A stretch of 64,000 nt of DNA from Aptenodytes patagonicus (GCF_965638725.1 NC_134970.1:1183001-1247000); one strand, 5' to 3'. Numbered from the stretch's first letter, positions 1 through 14,819 are shown. Notes: generated by a model from the letters alone, not told the origin. Translations and numbers: made by a program.

Positions 1-3000
1 TTAAGACTAATGAATTGTTGTTGTTTCTTAATTATATAGTTGTTTCTAGTTTAATGAACTGTATATTAATAGACTTATAGAACGGACATTTTACTTTTAG
101 GATGGAAATACTTTAAATAAGAGACGTATATTCTTGCTAATAGCATCAGTTGTCAGTTACAGTCGCTTTTAATGAATCTGTTGGAAAATACTGTCCTTTT
201 AAATACAGATTTTGCTTATTTTGTTAGCTAAAGAGGCAAACAAAAAGCCAAAAATGAAACATGTTCTGATGTTTTATGTAAAGCAGATATTTTTGCTCCT
301 GTTAATGCAATTTCTCATTGCAAAACAAGATCTCCAGGCCTCTGCAACTAGCTGAATACTTCTGACTCAAATGATATCATAGAGGAAAAGTAGTACCGTG
401 CAGGATGGGTGCCCCATGAGAGTTTTTTTTGTTCACAAAAGAAATCAATAACACGGATGTGTTTCCAGCTGAAACCCATTTTGAGGGAGATGCACATGGT
501 GAAAACATCCACCTGCCCACACCCGACTCAGAGCCCACCAGCATCACACAGGCTCGAAGCAAACCCTCGGCAAGATACGCACAGCGTCAATGGCTGAGAT
601 AACTTTGTGATGAGCACCGCTGAAAAACAAGGCTGTGAAATAGCTTTCAGTGCCACGCCGGGGGACTAAAAAGCCCCGAGGGTTCTTTAGGCCAGTTTTG
701 GTCACTACCCTACGGCAGGCGAGATGCACACACCACTCCATGAATAAAACCAGACAGGCATAGGGAGAAAAAAAGACCTTTTTCAGCACCAGCAGAGGTG
801 TTGAGCATTGCCCCATGGATGAGTTCAGTAACACACTCGGGCTGGTTTATCACACCCTGGCAATGCAATACATTCAGAACACACCTGCCAATCAAGCCAG
901 TACATGATTATTTTATTGCCCCACTAAAAATGCATTTTCAAGAAACTTTGCAGCCACTCAAGAGTTGTACTGAATTTTCTCCTACAGGAGTGAACTTGCT
1001 TTAAGGCTGGCATCTAATGCAAATGCTCCCTGGGCACTTGTGTGCCCGTTTGCCCCCAGAGCTCCTCAGCCCACACAGACAACAGCGTTACATGAGGGGG
1101 TTTGCGCTTCATCAATTCCCTCTCGGCCTCCCCAACGCACACGTCCTTCCACGACCGACCCGAGGAGCCGTCTGTTACCTGAACAAGCTTGAAGCCATCT
1201 CTGAGCAGAGAAACTTCTGCACCTTGCTCACAAGCTGGGAGCTTTGAAGTCTCGCTGCAGGGTCAAGGCCGGTGTCTAGGGCTGGAATAAAGGACAAAAT
1301 GGTCAAAAATCCTGTCCTTATATGTCCGTTCTCCAGTGAACCAGCCTAACGTAGAGCCTGGAGTACACGCAGACCTGCCAGCTGTCAGCAGCTGGCACGG
1401 TCATACCTACAGCTGGTTTTATCCAGAGAAGTAAACACAGTTTCTCTGCAAATATCTCCTGAAGTTTTCCTGAGGATATTTTGTAGGGCGAAATAGATAC
1501 ACTCCTAAAATAGGAGCTGCTTAAAAAGTAAGAATTGCTACTGCTTAAAAAAAAAAGTCATCATCTTGAATGCTAATATATATAATCTTCAACACACTGC
1601 AGCCACACCACAGATTAATTTCAGTACAGAGATTATGTTAATATAAAAAAAAAGTTGTGATATTGAGTTAGATCAAAGATTTTTCATTTTAGTCACTGTC
1701 TTTGGCACCAGTCAGTAATGCCTGTTTCAAAGTAAAGTCAAAGGCCTCTATAATGCACTGAGCCGAACCATAATTATTGCAGGGAAAAGCATAAAGTTTA
1801 GACCAGAGTGTTGCTTGATCTTGATCTGACATTAGTTGCTTAAAGTAACGGGTATTTGGTGAGGAATGACAAGCTCCTTGTAAGGCCAGTACTGCTCCTT
1901 GCAAAGACTTAGGCTTTTTTGCTTCCTAACCTGGGGAGAAAACTAGGCGGTAGGTCCCCATTTCACAGGCAGCAGGATACAAGCCGCTCCAGTTGAGTAC
2001 AGAGTCAAGCTACTGCTTTTTATTTTTTGTTTACACCGCACTGGAGTTTAAACCCACAGAGATAACAGTTCGGGAGGAGGTGCAGGAGAGGAAGGTGGGG
2101 TGCGAGGCACGTTCACGTGCTGTCGGTGGAAGCAGAAGCTTTCAGCGTCCTTCTGCAGCTTCTAACGGGTGTTTACGCAAAAAGCCGTGAACTGTTTAAG
2201 CCTTCTGTACTCTGACTAGGAGATACAATCAAATGGGAAGGGAAGCGCTTCCAGAAGTGACCCATTATGGGTGTAAAATATAAAACTAGCAAACGCTTTT
2301 AGGAGCATTGCTCCAGCTGCCCCAGGACCCCCAGCCATTCAAGGACACCTAACCAGGGACATGCTGGTGGGATGGTCACCCCAGCCAGTCCACAGCAGAG
2401 TCCTCACCACAGCAAAGCAACCTCCCTGCTGCAGCCTGGCCGAACCCGCGGCTCAGTATCCACTGAATACAACATCTCTTAGCTTCACCTCTGACTTTCC
2501 CAGGCTGTTGCAGAGACGCTCCCCCAGGCAGAAAGCTGCCATCTCCAGCTCGCAGGCAGCCATCTCCTGCTTGCTGACTTTTGTTTTACTCTGCCTTCCC
2601 CGGCAGCCCTGGCATGCTCTCCAGAAAAGCTATAGTTCTGGCCATTAACGTAACTCTCAGGGGAGGGCACTGTATAAGCGTACTGCCAGGTACTATATTT
2701 ACGACCGCCTGTTCCCTGCAGCAGAGCTGGGCGCTCGCTGGGGCAAGGGGAGAGGATCCGGAAAGGGAGGATGAAAGGCAGCCCCTTCCCCACCACCTAA
2801 GCAAGAGCCTGCTGGTACCCAGCCATCCTCCTCCCATGCACACAGCAGAAAGTCCCTTTCTACTCACTTTCCATAAGAGATAAATACGCTCAGCCCGAAC
2901 AAGCACATTATGGATAGAAACATTAAGCTTTATAGGTACACTATAGCTGAATGAATTAAGCTTGATAGTCTCTTGGGCGGCTGATATCCAACTAGACCCA

Positions 3001-6000
3001 TATATCACCTCCTCTTACACTTTAACCACGTCTTTTTCTCCCAGCAAAAAGCCAGAGATTTTTCTCCTATTTCTAGGGTCTCCCAAAGGCACGGCAGCTC
3101 TTTGCCTTAACACACCGCCATTTGGAAGGGAAAGCGAGGGCTATTTCAGGCACCCTGGCCATAACTTTCAGTCAATTGCCTGCAGGCTCCCCAGGACGGC
3201 TCCCGGCTGGCGCCGAGCCCCACGGCAGGTATGGAGCCCCCAGCATCGCTGGCACGGACCATGCCCCCGCTCCCCCAGCAGACAAGCTCACTTTTTATTT
3301 AAGCCTACTTAGAGTTAAAACTAATACCTTCCTACAAACTTTTACTATCAAGCAAAGACTTAAATGATGTGTTGCCCATCTTTTTAGAATGGAAATAAAA
3401 ATACAAGAAGCCTCCTCTTGCTGAAGGAAAAGTTTGAAAGTACCTTAAAGAACCCTTGAATGAGAAGCCCATCCACACTCCTCGGGAACCTCAGCCACCC
3501 TCCCACAATTACGGGGAAAGCCTGTAACAGGGCCACAGGTTGCTTTTGTAAGTGCCTGGGTAAGGAGCAGCTGGGAGGGGGTGATCACCAAACCGCCCGC
3601 AGGTGGGCCCCTGCCCATCCCAGGAGAGAGCTTCCCACCCCCCAGCAAGGCTGTGCGGGGGTGGCCGGGTACCCAAGGGCTCGGGTGAAGCGTTTCCTTC
3701 CCAGAAGCCGGCCTGCAGCAGGGCAACGCGGCGCGGCACTGCCCAGGCGCAGGCAGCACGCTGCCCGTCCCCATCCCCATCCCGGGGAAGTTCTTGCCTC
3801 TTCCCCATCTCCCAGACTCATAAACTTTCGATCAGTCTTGCTTAAAATAAAGAGCAGAGAAATGCCAACTGTGGGAGAACCTTAACAAATTACAGAACAA
3901 CCACTTAGCCCTTGACACATGCGGATTTCTGTGTTTGCCAGTTCTCAAGGTATTGCTGGGGATTAAATGAAATGTTTTGTCATAAAGTCACAGCACAGGT
4001 ACATGTTATTACCTTGCTTCTACAGTAGCAGAAGCAACATTTCGAAGCTGAGTGGGAGACAGTGAAGAAACACACAAAAGACCTAATTCTCTGCTGCTCC
4101 CTCACATGTGCGCTTGTTCCTGCCAAGGCAGACTCCTGCCATTTGATGTCTTTGCATTTACACCCTCCTCAAGCTTCTCGCCTCGGTTTTTTTGCCAATG
4201 AATACAAAGGTAAATTGCAGCCAACATCTCATTGTTACGGTTTTGCCCTGGCTGCAAGGACAAGATTTCAATATAGCAAGAATAATATATATGTTATAAT
4301 TTTCCCATATTTTTCTCCTAGGAAAAGCACAAGGAGAGTCTTGCTCTCAAGGGGCAATGGCATTTTCTTCCAATTTTTCTTTTTGGAAGGCTCTATCAGT
4401 ATTTGCTTTGCAATATGTAAGTTTGTTGCTGCTCTGCATTGCTCAGAAGTGTTACGAGTTTTAATTAGCAGGTTTTCAGTCTTTCTGACTCATTATAATA
4501 ACTGACAAGAAATCACAGTTAAATTAATAAACCAAGTTTATCTCCTAAATTGCTGTCGGGCAGAACTCAATGTTTTTAATATGTGTAATTATGTACAAGG
4601 ATCTTGTCAATCATTATATTAATATGAATCTCATGGAGACTTTTGGAATCCACAGAAAGCTCTGGCTGGGCCCAGGGCAAGCATTACGTTAATATTCTCC
4701 CCTCCAGCCTGCGCGCGTGCTTCTGTATGATCAAGTGCTTTTCTGTAATGCACGCAAAACCCGCTCTGGTCCCAGTCGTGAACGTCCTCGGATAAGCCTT
4801 ACTAGCGGCAAGGCTGAACCCAGCCCCGTGGCTGCCGTGGAGCCAGCCCTCAGCCTTGCACTGAGGCTGTGTCCAGCCTGATCCCCTGCCCTCAGCCTGC
4901 CCTGAGCCCACGAGAAACCGGTGTCTCCTTCGGACGAGAGGGAAGAGCCTTCCCCGGCTGCCCTGGCAGCCCCTCGTGTCCACGCACCGGCTGCTGCTGC
5001 CCTCCTTCCAGCACCGCAGGGAACAGCAGGGCAGCATAATGCAGACGGCTTCTTGTGAGCAGCCCACCAAATAAATAAAAGCGCCCCACTGTGTTATCCT
5101 GGAGATGACCAAGCAGAAAAATTATTTTTACGTGAATCCCCCGTTCAAAACTAACGCTGATTCAAGATTCATAATCGCATTTGAGACTCGAGTTTCTTGC
5201 TACCACTTGCCAAAGAAATCTTGCTTGTAGAAGACAAAGAATCATTAGGGAATAGAAAGAGTATGAAAGTCATAAATACACGAATCTTTAACTGTTTTCT
5301 CATTGTTAAAGTCTGAATATTAAACATGATTGCTTCTCCAAATACGCCTCCATCAGGTACGGGTTTCTGGTCATGTCAATGGCACCACAGGATATATGCA
5401 TGAAATAAGATTGGCAGGATCGGGATTTTCACTTAAAATTACTTTTCTGCAGTTAGAACTAATTTAACAACTACAGGATTTTATTGGCAATTTAAAATAC
5501 ATAGGAAAGAGACATTTTCTCTGCTGACCTCCCTTTAGTACGTAACTCAGCTGCCCAGCAAGCCAGGTTTGCGGTGCCAGCGCCTCCTGCCACGCTGGCA
5601 CGGGTGTGCTGACGAGCCCAGACGATGTGTCTTTATAATAGACTCTGTGCTGCCAAACCTCAGATGAATCCACAATTCCTTTTTTTGCCTTTCGTTCTAA
5701 CAGAATAACCAAATACAAGCAAAACTGAGCAGTTACTGTGACAACTGTCTATCACGTACTGTACAGCACACACGGCTTCTCACTTCCCATTACTGTTTTG
5801 CGTTATTTACAAAGCACAGCTCCAAACAGTTCACTTAATAAGTGCGACCAAAATAAGAACAACTTTCTAGTTTTGAAAATACAACATTTGCTGTCCTCTT
5901 CAGTGGCATACATGGGCTGGAACGGGAAGGGGCTGAGGACTTGCTTTTCTCCCGCTTGTTTACCACCCTTCCTCCAGCACTGGCTGATACATGGATGCCC

Positions 6001-6346
6001 CAGAGGATAGACAAAAATATACGTTCATATATGTTTACTGCTGCCGTAGAGATAGTGCCCCTGGCTAAATGTACAGTGTTATTTCACAGAGGAAAACTAC
6101 AGTGTTCAGAAAGCCAGCTAAGAAAAACAGATGAGTATTAAAATATATATTAAAAAAATATAAAGCAAAAAGCAATTCTATAAATTTCTCATCATTCTAA
6201 TGTGACTTTTTTTCTAATAAGCCAGAGCAGTTACAGATGTGAATTTTCGCCCTGAGATGCCAAGAGAGGTGAGAAAGGCATGTGCTGAGATGCTGTGCTG
6301 AGATGCTGAGAGAAGAACATTTCCTCTGCCGCGTGTTCAGACCTGT
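1..6346. other. Intergenic sequence, no supported gene
   Basis: Mixed AT-rich and GC-rich unique sequence. GC-rich patches at about 3600-3800 and 4800-5000 produce chance open frames without protein-family features. One minus-strand frame at 1689-1925 is described under findings. No tRNA-like, rRNA-like or recognisable mobile sequence was seen. Confidence 0.6.
6283..6308 (+). repeat. Two-copy 13-bp tandem duplication
   Basis: TGCTGAGATGCTG is present twice, head to tail and without mismatch. It looks like a slippage duplication; no function is suggested. Confidence 0.85.
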
Positions 6347-6368
6347 GGGGAGGGGAGGGGAGGGGAGG
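6347..6368 (+). repeat. GGGGA pentamer tract, G-quadruplex candidate
   Basis: Four consecutive GGGG runs separated by single A residues, followed by a further GG. This meets the usual G-quadruplex pattern with one-base loops. It lies in otherwise ordinary intergenic sequence. Confidence 0.85.
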
Positions 6369-9300
6369 ACAGGACCCTCCTGGGGGAGCTCCACGGAGAG
6401 AGCAGGCTGCGCTGGTGCGAGCCTTCGGGATGGGACGTTGGAGGTTTCTAGTCATACCCATGGGTCAACTCACGGCGTGCTCGTCTAAGCACAACTTCTG
6501 TTGGCTGGGGACAAATGACATCCTCGTAGTAAGTCCCAGAGAGTCCCAGTGCTTTGGTGCTCCCAAGGAAGGCTTTTTGCAGGGAAGAGGGTCTGAAGGT
6601 GCTGGCAGGCAGTGATGTACTTTCTTGCCTTTAAAAAAGTTCTTCTGTTTATCTTTCTTCTTCCCCTCTCATGCGGTTGCAAACCAGCCTTTTGAAAACA
6701 GACATCCAGCTCCTCAGACTGACAACTGAGTGCTTGAATCTTGTCACAATATAAGCCCCGAGTACTTCACAGCCGGAGGAAAATAATGCCATTAATACAG
6801 CAAAGGGATCTAGATGCATTAGCTACACCCAAGAGAGGGCTCGCACTGCACATCTTAAGCGTCCAAGACAGCAGATGGAAAAGCAGTACTAGAAGGGGTT
6901 TGACAAGCATGTCTCTCATCTCTCTATTCCATTTAGGAAAGCTCTGAATCACAGAGGCACAATAACAAAGCAGGCATCCTACCCCCAAGCAGCACTAAAG
7001 GAGCCCAGGCTGCCACGAGCAGGTTTCATTTTTCTGCTTCGAGTAGCACTTGCAGAGGCTCCCGCAGGCAGCGTGCTCTGCCTGCGTCCCGCCGAGCCCA
7101 CGCATCTGGGGCACACACATCCACGCAGCCACCTCCGGAGCCGGCATGGAAGGGCTGCTGGTGCTGCCTCCGCACCCAGAGTCAGTTGAGCAAGTGCTAA
7201 TTGCTTCAAAATGTGAAGTGGCACAGACTGCCCAGCCTGACACGATGCTCCCCTCCACGCGGAGCAGCTCTTCAGCACGGGCTCTGCAAAACCGCAGGGT
7301 TTTACCTGCTAGGTTCAAAGCTCAGCAACGAAATTAATTCAATTAATTCTTCCCTTATGGAGCAATAAGCTGAGTGACGTGGATTGAGGAACCAGGATGG
7401 AGGAAAATACAGGGTGAACCATCATCTTCCAGATTTCAAACCTTCAGAACTGAGGCAAGTTTAAACTTCAGAGACTTAGCCTCTAAAGTGGATTGTTTCA
7501 CGGCCAGAAATCATTGCTTCGTAACTATTCATGCGAAACTGCAATATATATTTCCATCCCTCACTGAAGTGAGCAATATGTATAACAGACAGATTCCCTA
7601 TATATTACATACATCAAACATTTGAAGATTCCTGGACCCATTTGCAGACTGTACATCAGTGTTCGCATGTGTCATGTGGTTCACATCTCATTTTGACACT
7701 GTAGAAGAAAAGCATCAGTGTAGTAGTTATTGCTTGAGAGGGGACCATAAAGAGAATATTGCTAAGAGGTTTCTCATTAGTAGTAGAGAGCCGGAGATTG
7801 TATGATTCATCATCCCCTTTTTGGAAAGCTGCGGAGTATGGAAACAGCACAAATACAATTCCAGTTGCAATGAAACACCGTGTCTTTGAACATTAGCTTT
7901 GCTGGGCAGTAATAATCATCTCCATTTATTTTATTTAATCCTTTAAGTGCACATTTACGCACAAATGTAAAATGGTTCTGTAAGTACCTAGAGGATAAAT
8001 GAGGTTAAAACATTCATGGCCAGTGGAATCAAGTCAGGCTCACGCTGGTGTTTCAGCCCTCTCTCATTTTTGCCAGAACCATTACTAAGCAATCAGCTTT
8101 AAACATTTCAGACCTTGGTGGCAGGGCTTCTGCGTAAAATGTCTGTCTGCTTTTACTGAAATCCAACTCTTCATTATAAAAGAGCTGCACAGAAAGGATA
8201 AAATGTAATAAACACACCTCACTGTAGTATAACTGCACTGGAATTAGGAACAAACTGCAGGGGTTTTGGAAAGAGACTTATTTTCTCAGAGCTCTGGAAA
8301 AACAGATCTGCACTGAACGGCAAACCTCCCTGGGTCCCAGGCTTAAGTCAGCACAGCTTCAAATCAGATGGACGTGTGGAGCAAGAGATGCAATAGGTAC
8401 GTACGCAGATCATCAGAGAGAGCTAAAACCGAAGGAGCGGCTGGCAGCCGGGAAGTGCTGGAGCAGTGCCGGGGAGCTGGCAGCCCGACAGGCAGGAGGA
8501 GAGGAAACCCCCGGGTTTCAGTTCCTCCTCTTCCCCAGCTGCAGCAGTTGTTAGCGTGGACCATCGCCGCTGCCAAGGGGGAGCCGAGGCCTCCGCAAGT
8601 TTTTAAACACGCACAGATACTTTAATTCATTGCAGTCGCCATCTTAATGTAAATTTACCATATGAAAACTAGGAATAATTTAACACCTAGGAAAGGAAAA
8701 GATGAAACAAAAGCCTGAAAACCTTGGCAGTCTCTTTGAAAGCAAAGGAAACGTCACAACTCTCTAACTGCATCTTTATTTTTGCAGGCAAATTACAAGT
8801 CCAGGTTCAGAAGTGTTTTTGTTCTGCCATTCTGCCGTGACGGTGTATGCTGGCAGCCTCTAACTCATTCAGGAAAATCCACAATAGAAGTGAAGAGGAG
8901 AAAATGACAACAGTGTTGTGCAGCTCCTGTTTCCTCCCTGCCGGACAGCAGCACACTTTCTGTGTAAAGGGGGTTTAGGACTTCTCAAGCCCTTCTTGCC
9001 GCTCTTCAGGCTCTTGTCCGTGCCTCTGGATGTTTTCCTCCAGATGATCCAAACCTGAATCCCCACGGACTCCCTGGTTCACCTCTCCGCTTTTTGTCTC
9101 ATCTAACAGACTTCTGTGCCTGATCAGTCCAGATACAAAGGGCAAATAAGGTGCACAATAATTAACATAGAAGATCTGTGCTGTTCCTGTAGCTGAGATT
9201 AATACTATACATTTTTGGAGCCCTCAGGGATATAGATTGTGGAAGTCTGATATATGGTTATTATTCTTCTAAAGGAAAATAGATTTACCTAATCTACAAT

Positions 9301-12300
9301 CAGTTCTGAAGGTGGGAGGAGGTATTTAATTTTTTTGCTTTTGATAAATGTCCTGCAACTTTTCTATAATCCCTATTAATCTGATCTCCTAGGGAAAATT
9401 TTGCTGATCCATCATCTTGTGGCAATCTTCATTCCCTTAGTGCCCCCAGGCAGGAGAAATGGATTTCCTCATACTAACCTCTTATGCCTCTAAAACTTCC
9501 AAGTGAAAACTCTCTGGGGAATTCAGCCCTTGTCCATGGGAAAGAAAATGTGTCTGTGGAGGCTGGAGCAAAGGTGCTGTGGGGAATCACTGCAGTGTCT
9601 TCATAAAGCATTCCCGTGGGAAAGCTGAAATCCTGCAGGTTCCCTCCCTCCCTGATTGCTCGTGCAGACAGAGACACTATTCAACACTCTTCTATTCAAA
9701 AGCAACAGGGAAAGAACATCTGTTGAAAAATAAATGCGGGACTAATTATATATGATTGAGGATTTTAAACTGCTATTTTTAGTTTTGCATTAAAAAGATT
9801 TGATGAATCAAATGTTTGTGCTCAGCATTTTGAACTAAAAGAGGAGCAGAGCGTTGACTGCAGGACCTGCAGAGACAGAGCACGAAGCCCAGAGGTGCAA
9901 TGGTGCTCACTGTAGCCTGCTGTGAAGCTGTGCATCCGTCAGCATCCGGGCAGATTGAATGGAACCAGCAATTCATTTGAATAAGAAAGTCTCTTATTTT
10001 TTCCTCCAGTATGAGCAGGAGCAGGTGAACATCAAGGCTCTTTTCATTATCAAGTTTACTTCAGCTCATTCTGCTGGGAAAGATCCAAGCAGCATGTTGC
10101 GGTGACACATCTGAAGATGTGCATAAAAGGGCCTGCGTGCATCATCCGAAAGGCAGACAGATCCCACAGAAGGATTCCTGGGTTCTGCTGGGCTCTGATC
10201 TCCCATCACTGCAATGATGTCATTGGCAGAGAATCACAAGAAAATCTTGACAGAATTGTTTTTCATCTGCTGCATTAAAAAGTAAATGGACTCCGTGGAG
10301 ATATTTTAAAGGGGCAATAAATAGCGGGAAGGCGAAGCTGCAGAGAGTGCTCGCAGGCATGGCCGGACGCCCAAGCTGCAGTGCAAGAGCCAGGCTGGAT
10401 CCTCCCTCCAGGAAGTCATGTATTTAAAGAACAAAGCTGGAGACATAAAAGGAAGATGGACACAGTTCTGGTGTCTGCCAAGAGAGCCATAAACGCCCGA
10501 TGCAAACACACTTGCTCGAGCGATGGGATTGCTTTTACTGCCAGCCTCCCGAGCCGGGCGGGATGCTGCCCTGAGCCTGCGGGTGCCAGGCAGGTGCTGT
10601 GCCCGGCGGCTCCCAAACTGCGCCCAGGCTGTAACCAGGACCGCAGAAACGGCCAGGAGAGCAGCTCCTGGGGGGCTGCGTGGAGCCCCCGGCGTACGGC
10701 CAGGAAGGCTTGGGGGGAGCGGTATGAGTCCCCCACATTGCCCAGTGCTGGGAAAGGCAAATTGTCGCTACCCGAGCTGCTCATCCTGCTGCATCGTCCC
10801 CCTAAATCCGAGAGCTGCTTCGCAACTGGGGGAAGAGCGAGTAATGTGCAATCAGGAGAAAAGCTGTTTTTCACACTTATTGCCCTTGAATTGGCAGAGT
10901 GAGACATCATGTTTTATATTAACTTCATAATAATTACAGTTATTACTGAATTCATGTATACCAAAGAGGTTACAGCTCCCTAGGAAAGCTCATAATATTA
11001 TTAATGGATGTGCCATTCCATTGGCGTTATCATGTAACAAGCTAATTCAAACATTTTTATATTAAACAGCATACCTCCGAAAACTCATGGATTTGTGCAT
11101 GGTCGCTGGGAGCAGTGGCAGTTACACACATCTTGCACACATGTAATTGTCCTTTGAAACAACTGCTTTACAAAGCACTAGTAGCACAGCCCAAGAACAG
11201 TAAGAAGTGCTGCCTTTATTTAAAGCAGCGAAATTAAAACTAAAGATTTTTAATACAGAGGAATGGGGTGAGAAATTAAGGAACTGTTGCTAGCTGTGGA
11301 AAACCCATGGAAAGGAAGATCTCGTCTTTAAGAGACAGTGAGGAACTCACCCAGCCTGTTCCCATACTTTCCACATGATTAATTGGAGAGATTGAATTTC
11401 TGTGGGCATGTGTTCGCATCGGCAGACAAACTTTTCCGTCAGATTAGAAGAGGTGACCCATCTACAGAGCAGCTGTTATTGTTGCTTAAAGGTCTGCAGA
11501 GTGGCTAAAGAAGTCAGGAAAGGTCATCTTCGCACCAGAAGGCTGGGGGAGGAAAGCAGGCTGCTGGCAGCAGCCAGGGAAGTTCCGATACAAGGGAAAA
11601 AATGTTTACGACGGGGACGGTCAAAGATTGGGGCAGCTCCATCCCGACGCGTCTCCCCACGCTCAGCGCAGCCGAGGACACCTCCACGGCCCCCCGCAGC
11701 CGGGGCACTGCCGGGCCCCGCACGGATAACCAGCAGGTTGTGGAAGCAGGAATTCAGTCTCACGTGTGCGGTGTCAAAGTGACATAAATTCAGACTGGGC
11801 CTGTAACCTCCCACTGGTTTTTACTGTAAATCTAATACTTGGAGCCTGCCATCAAATGAATTGTTGCACATAAAACCCAACGATACACATGATAGGAGTA
11901 AAATTAGACAGCAGGTCTATTCCAGGACTGTTGCAATTTCCTCCATAATGTCAGACTATAGTAACACACACATATTTCAAAAAAATTAAATTGCTATTAA
12001 ACTTTCTGACCATCTTTGTAAATTAACCTCTCTTTCATCTCGGCAAGAGCTAGCTTTTGATTTAGCAGGAAATAATTTTTTGAGCAGTTTCCAGACTTCT
12101 TCCATTAGGCGTTTGGGCTGTGGTCAATAAGCCTGAGTTAATTACCCGCTTAAAACAGATCACGCTTCCGTGCAAACTGGTGGCTCGTCTGTACTGCAAA
12201 CACTGTTTTTCTCCCCTTCTACTTAAAGGTGAAGCCAGCCCCCTGGGACAGCCCCCGTGGGAGCTCTGGGCACAATTTGCACTTCATTTTTCCGGTGCAG

Positions 12301-14819
12301 AACTCGGGACTGGCAGCCCTTGGCCATCAGGTCTCAGGAGAGCAGCTGAGCGCAACCCCGCAGTGGGATTTGTCGTAACCCAGAGCCCCTTCCCACCCCG
12401 CAGGCTGGGAGGACGAGCGGAGCTGTGCTGCAGCCTGCGCAGGCTGTGGTCAGCACTATAAATAACCACACAGCTTCAGCAAGTGGTTTTCCCACAAAGA
12501 AACAGAGCGTTTCTTGTGAAAACTAAGGCAGCAGGTCCTGCTCCTGCCTTTCTTGGTGTGCTCTGCACAACCCTCCAAACTGATGCCGAACAGGTCACCG
12601 CCACATACAGCTTTGGTGTGATGTTCCTCTGGCCATCAGCAGGTACAAGGTCCCTAAGCAACCTCTCGTAAGGTCGCTGCCGCCTCCTGCCTTTCCCCAG
12701 AGGAGGCCCTTTCTTCAAAACGTATTCTGTAACCAAAAGTACAAATGCAAATACTAGAAACTAGGCCGCTGCAATCTGCTGCGACCGGGTCAGCTAAGCC
12801 TTGTCTCATAAAAAAAGAGCCTTACTGAGCCGCAAGCAGCTGGCGATGGATTGGGCTGTTTGTGAGCACCTGAACACAGGGACACATCGTTCCCCGCGGC
12901 CACGAGTGCTGCGAAGCTCAGGCACGTCGTAATAAACTGCTGCAACACAGGGTAAGTGATGTGACCTAAAGCAAAAGATCCACCAACTGCGATGCCTGAA
13001 GTCAGACACCAACGACGTTTTATGCTGTCGTTACTTCGACAGGTGAAACAAAGGTGTGCTCAGGGGTGAGACGCAGCTGCCACGGGCTTCCGTAGCAAAC
13101 ATCAGGTATCCAGCAGTATTTAACAACCTGATGTGCTTATTTGGGAACCCTTTAGCTGCATCTTGAAATCTCACCTCTCTGATAAGCTGCATAAGAAGGT
13201 CTGACTACTGGTGTGCTCACTTTGTGACATAATTTGCTCAAGATTTACACTGGAATCTTTGCTTTCGTGTTCATGCATTCATGGCTTCAGCCACAAATCA
13301 GCAGCCCACGTGCTCGGCCTGTGCAATCAAGGGGAAAAAGCAACACCAGAGATGGGCTTTTTTTTTAAACGTGTGGTCTTTCATGTGAAAGTCTTGGCCC
13401 ACGACCAGACAAGGCCGTGTCCAAACCAGGTGAACTCTCATTTATCCAACATCAACAAAGCCCTAATTGAGAGATCAATTGGGAACCTGCCTCTTCACGC
13501 GCAATTTGGAGAGCTGACAAAGCCACCTGTAGGGGCTGGAAAATAAGTTCTGCCTCATTACAAAAGAAATTGCATCTAAATGAAAAACAACATATAATAA
13601 GAGCTCTAAAATGCCTGCAAAATGCTGCCAACCAGACAGGTAATCCAATGATATATAGCACACACCATGTCTTTGACAAGGGTCACCCTTAATTATTCAG
13701 CAATTGAAGGAGCTAAACTCATTTCCCCAAAGGCTTAAATGTTTTTTATTATGATGTGTAAATTCCAGGGCAGAGAATTAGCTGGCCAGAACCTAAGAAC
13801 TGCATCTCTTTGATAGATTAAAACCTAAATAATCATATGTATAGCAAAGCAGAGGCACATTAACCAGACTTCTCGCTAGCATTTTGAAAAGATTTCTAAG
13901 TCAGGATACCCTTCAAACATTCCCCTCCCCTTCTGTTTGGCTGTAGCTGTTATTAAAATTTTAATGGCCTAAACGGCAAAAGATTTATTAAATCTGCGGA
14001 AGGCTGGGTTAGCACATCTGCCAGGCTCTGCAGAGGGAGTTCACGACAGCGGTCCTCACTGCAGCAGGCGCCAGTCGGACGGGCAGAGCTTTCGTGTTCC
14101 ATCACTGCAATAAAAGCTACGGGCTCCTCACCGAGAGGAACGAGAAATAGATGGTTTGGTGTGGGGAAAGACACATCTTGAAGTTGTGCAGTGCACTTCA
14201 TCCAGAAATTTTATCTTCTTTTGCTGAAAAATATGCACTTTTGTAATTACTTCCACAAGTAAATTTAATCTGATCATATCTTCTTTGTGTGTGATTCAGG
14301 ATTTTTTTAATTATCATTTTTTTAAAGCATCTACCACAGTTGGGTGCACATGGGAGCAAGTCCAGTTGCCGAGGACACCAGGGTGATACGGATTTACCCA
14401 GTCCGCTTGGTGGAGTGCCTTGGTTTGCACGAGTGGGACCGGCTGAGCAGGAGGAGGAGAAAGGCTGTTCCCTCTTGCTGCAGTCTTTCATAAATCTGAG
14501 GGAATACAGTCAGCCCCGTGCCAGTTTCTGGGCTGCAAAATGAGATCAGGATAATAAAAGACATCCTGGAAAGAGACAATAATGGTAAAATGATGTTTTG
14601 ACATGGAGGCCATATATGGTTGATGGGAAAAAGTGAATGAAGTGGATGATAGAGGAGGTGCTGGAAAAATAGTCTCTAACAGCTGATTAGACTCCTATTC
14701 AGCAGATCCCAGACAAATGTGATAGATTTCATAAAATAAATCCTTAGCTGTCTTGGTTTACCTCCACGCTTCTCCGCTTTCTTTCCTTTAGGATCACATA
14801 ATCCCTTTTTTGTTCCTTT
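6369..14819. other. Intergenic sequence, no supported gene
   Basis: No gene is recognised. A CpG-containing GC-rich patch at about 10510-10730 gives overlapping open frames on both strands, the usual sign of composition rather than coding. A TAATT-rich motif lies at about 7331-7350. The remainder is unique AT-leaning sequence. Confidence 0.6.
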
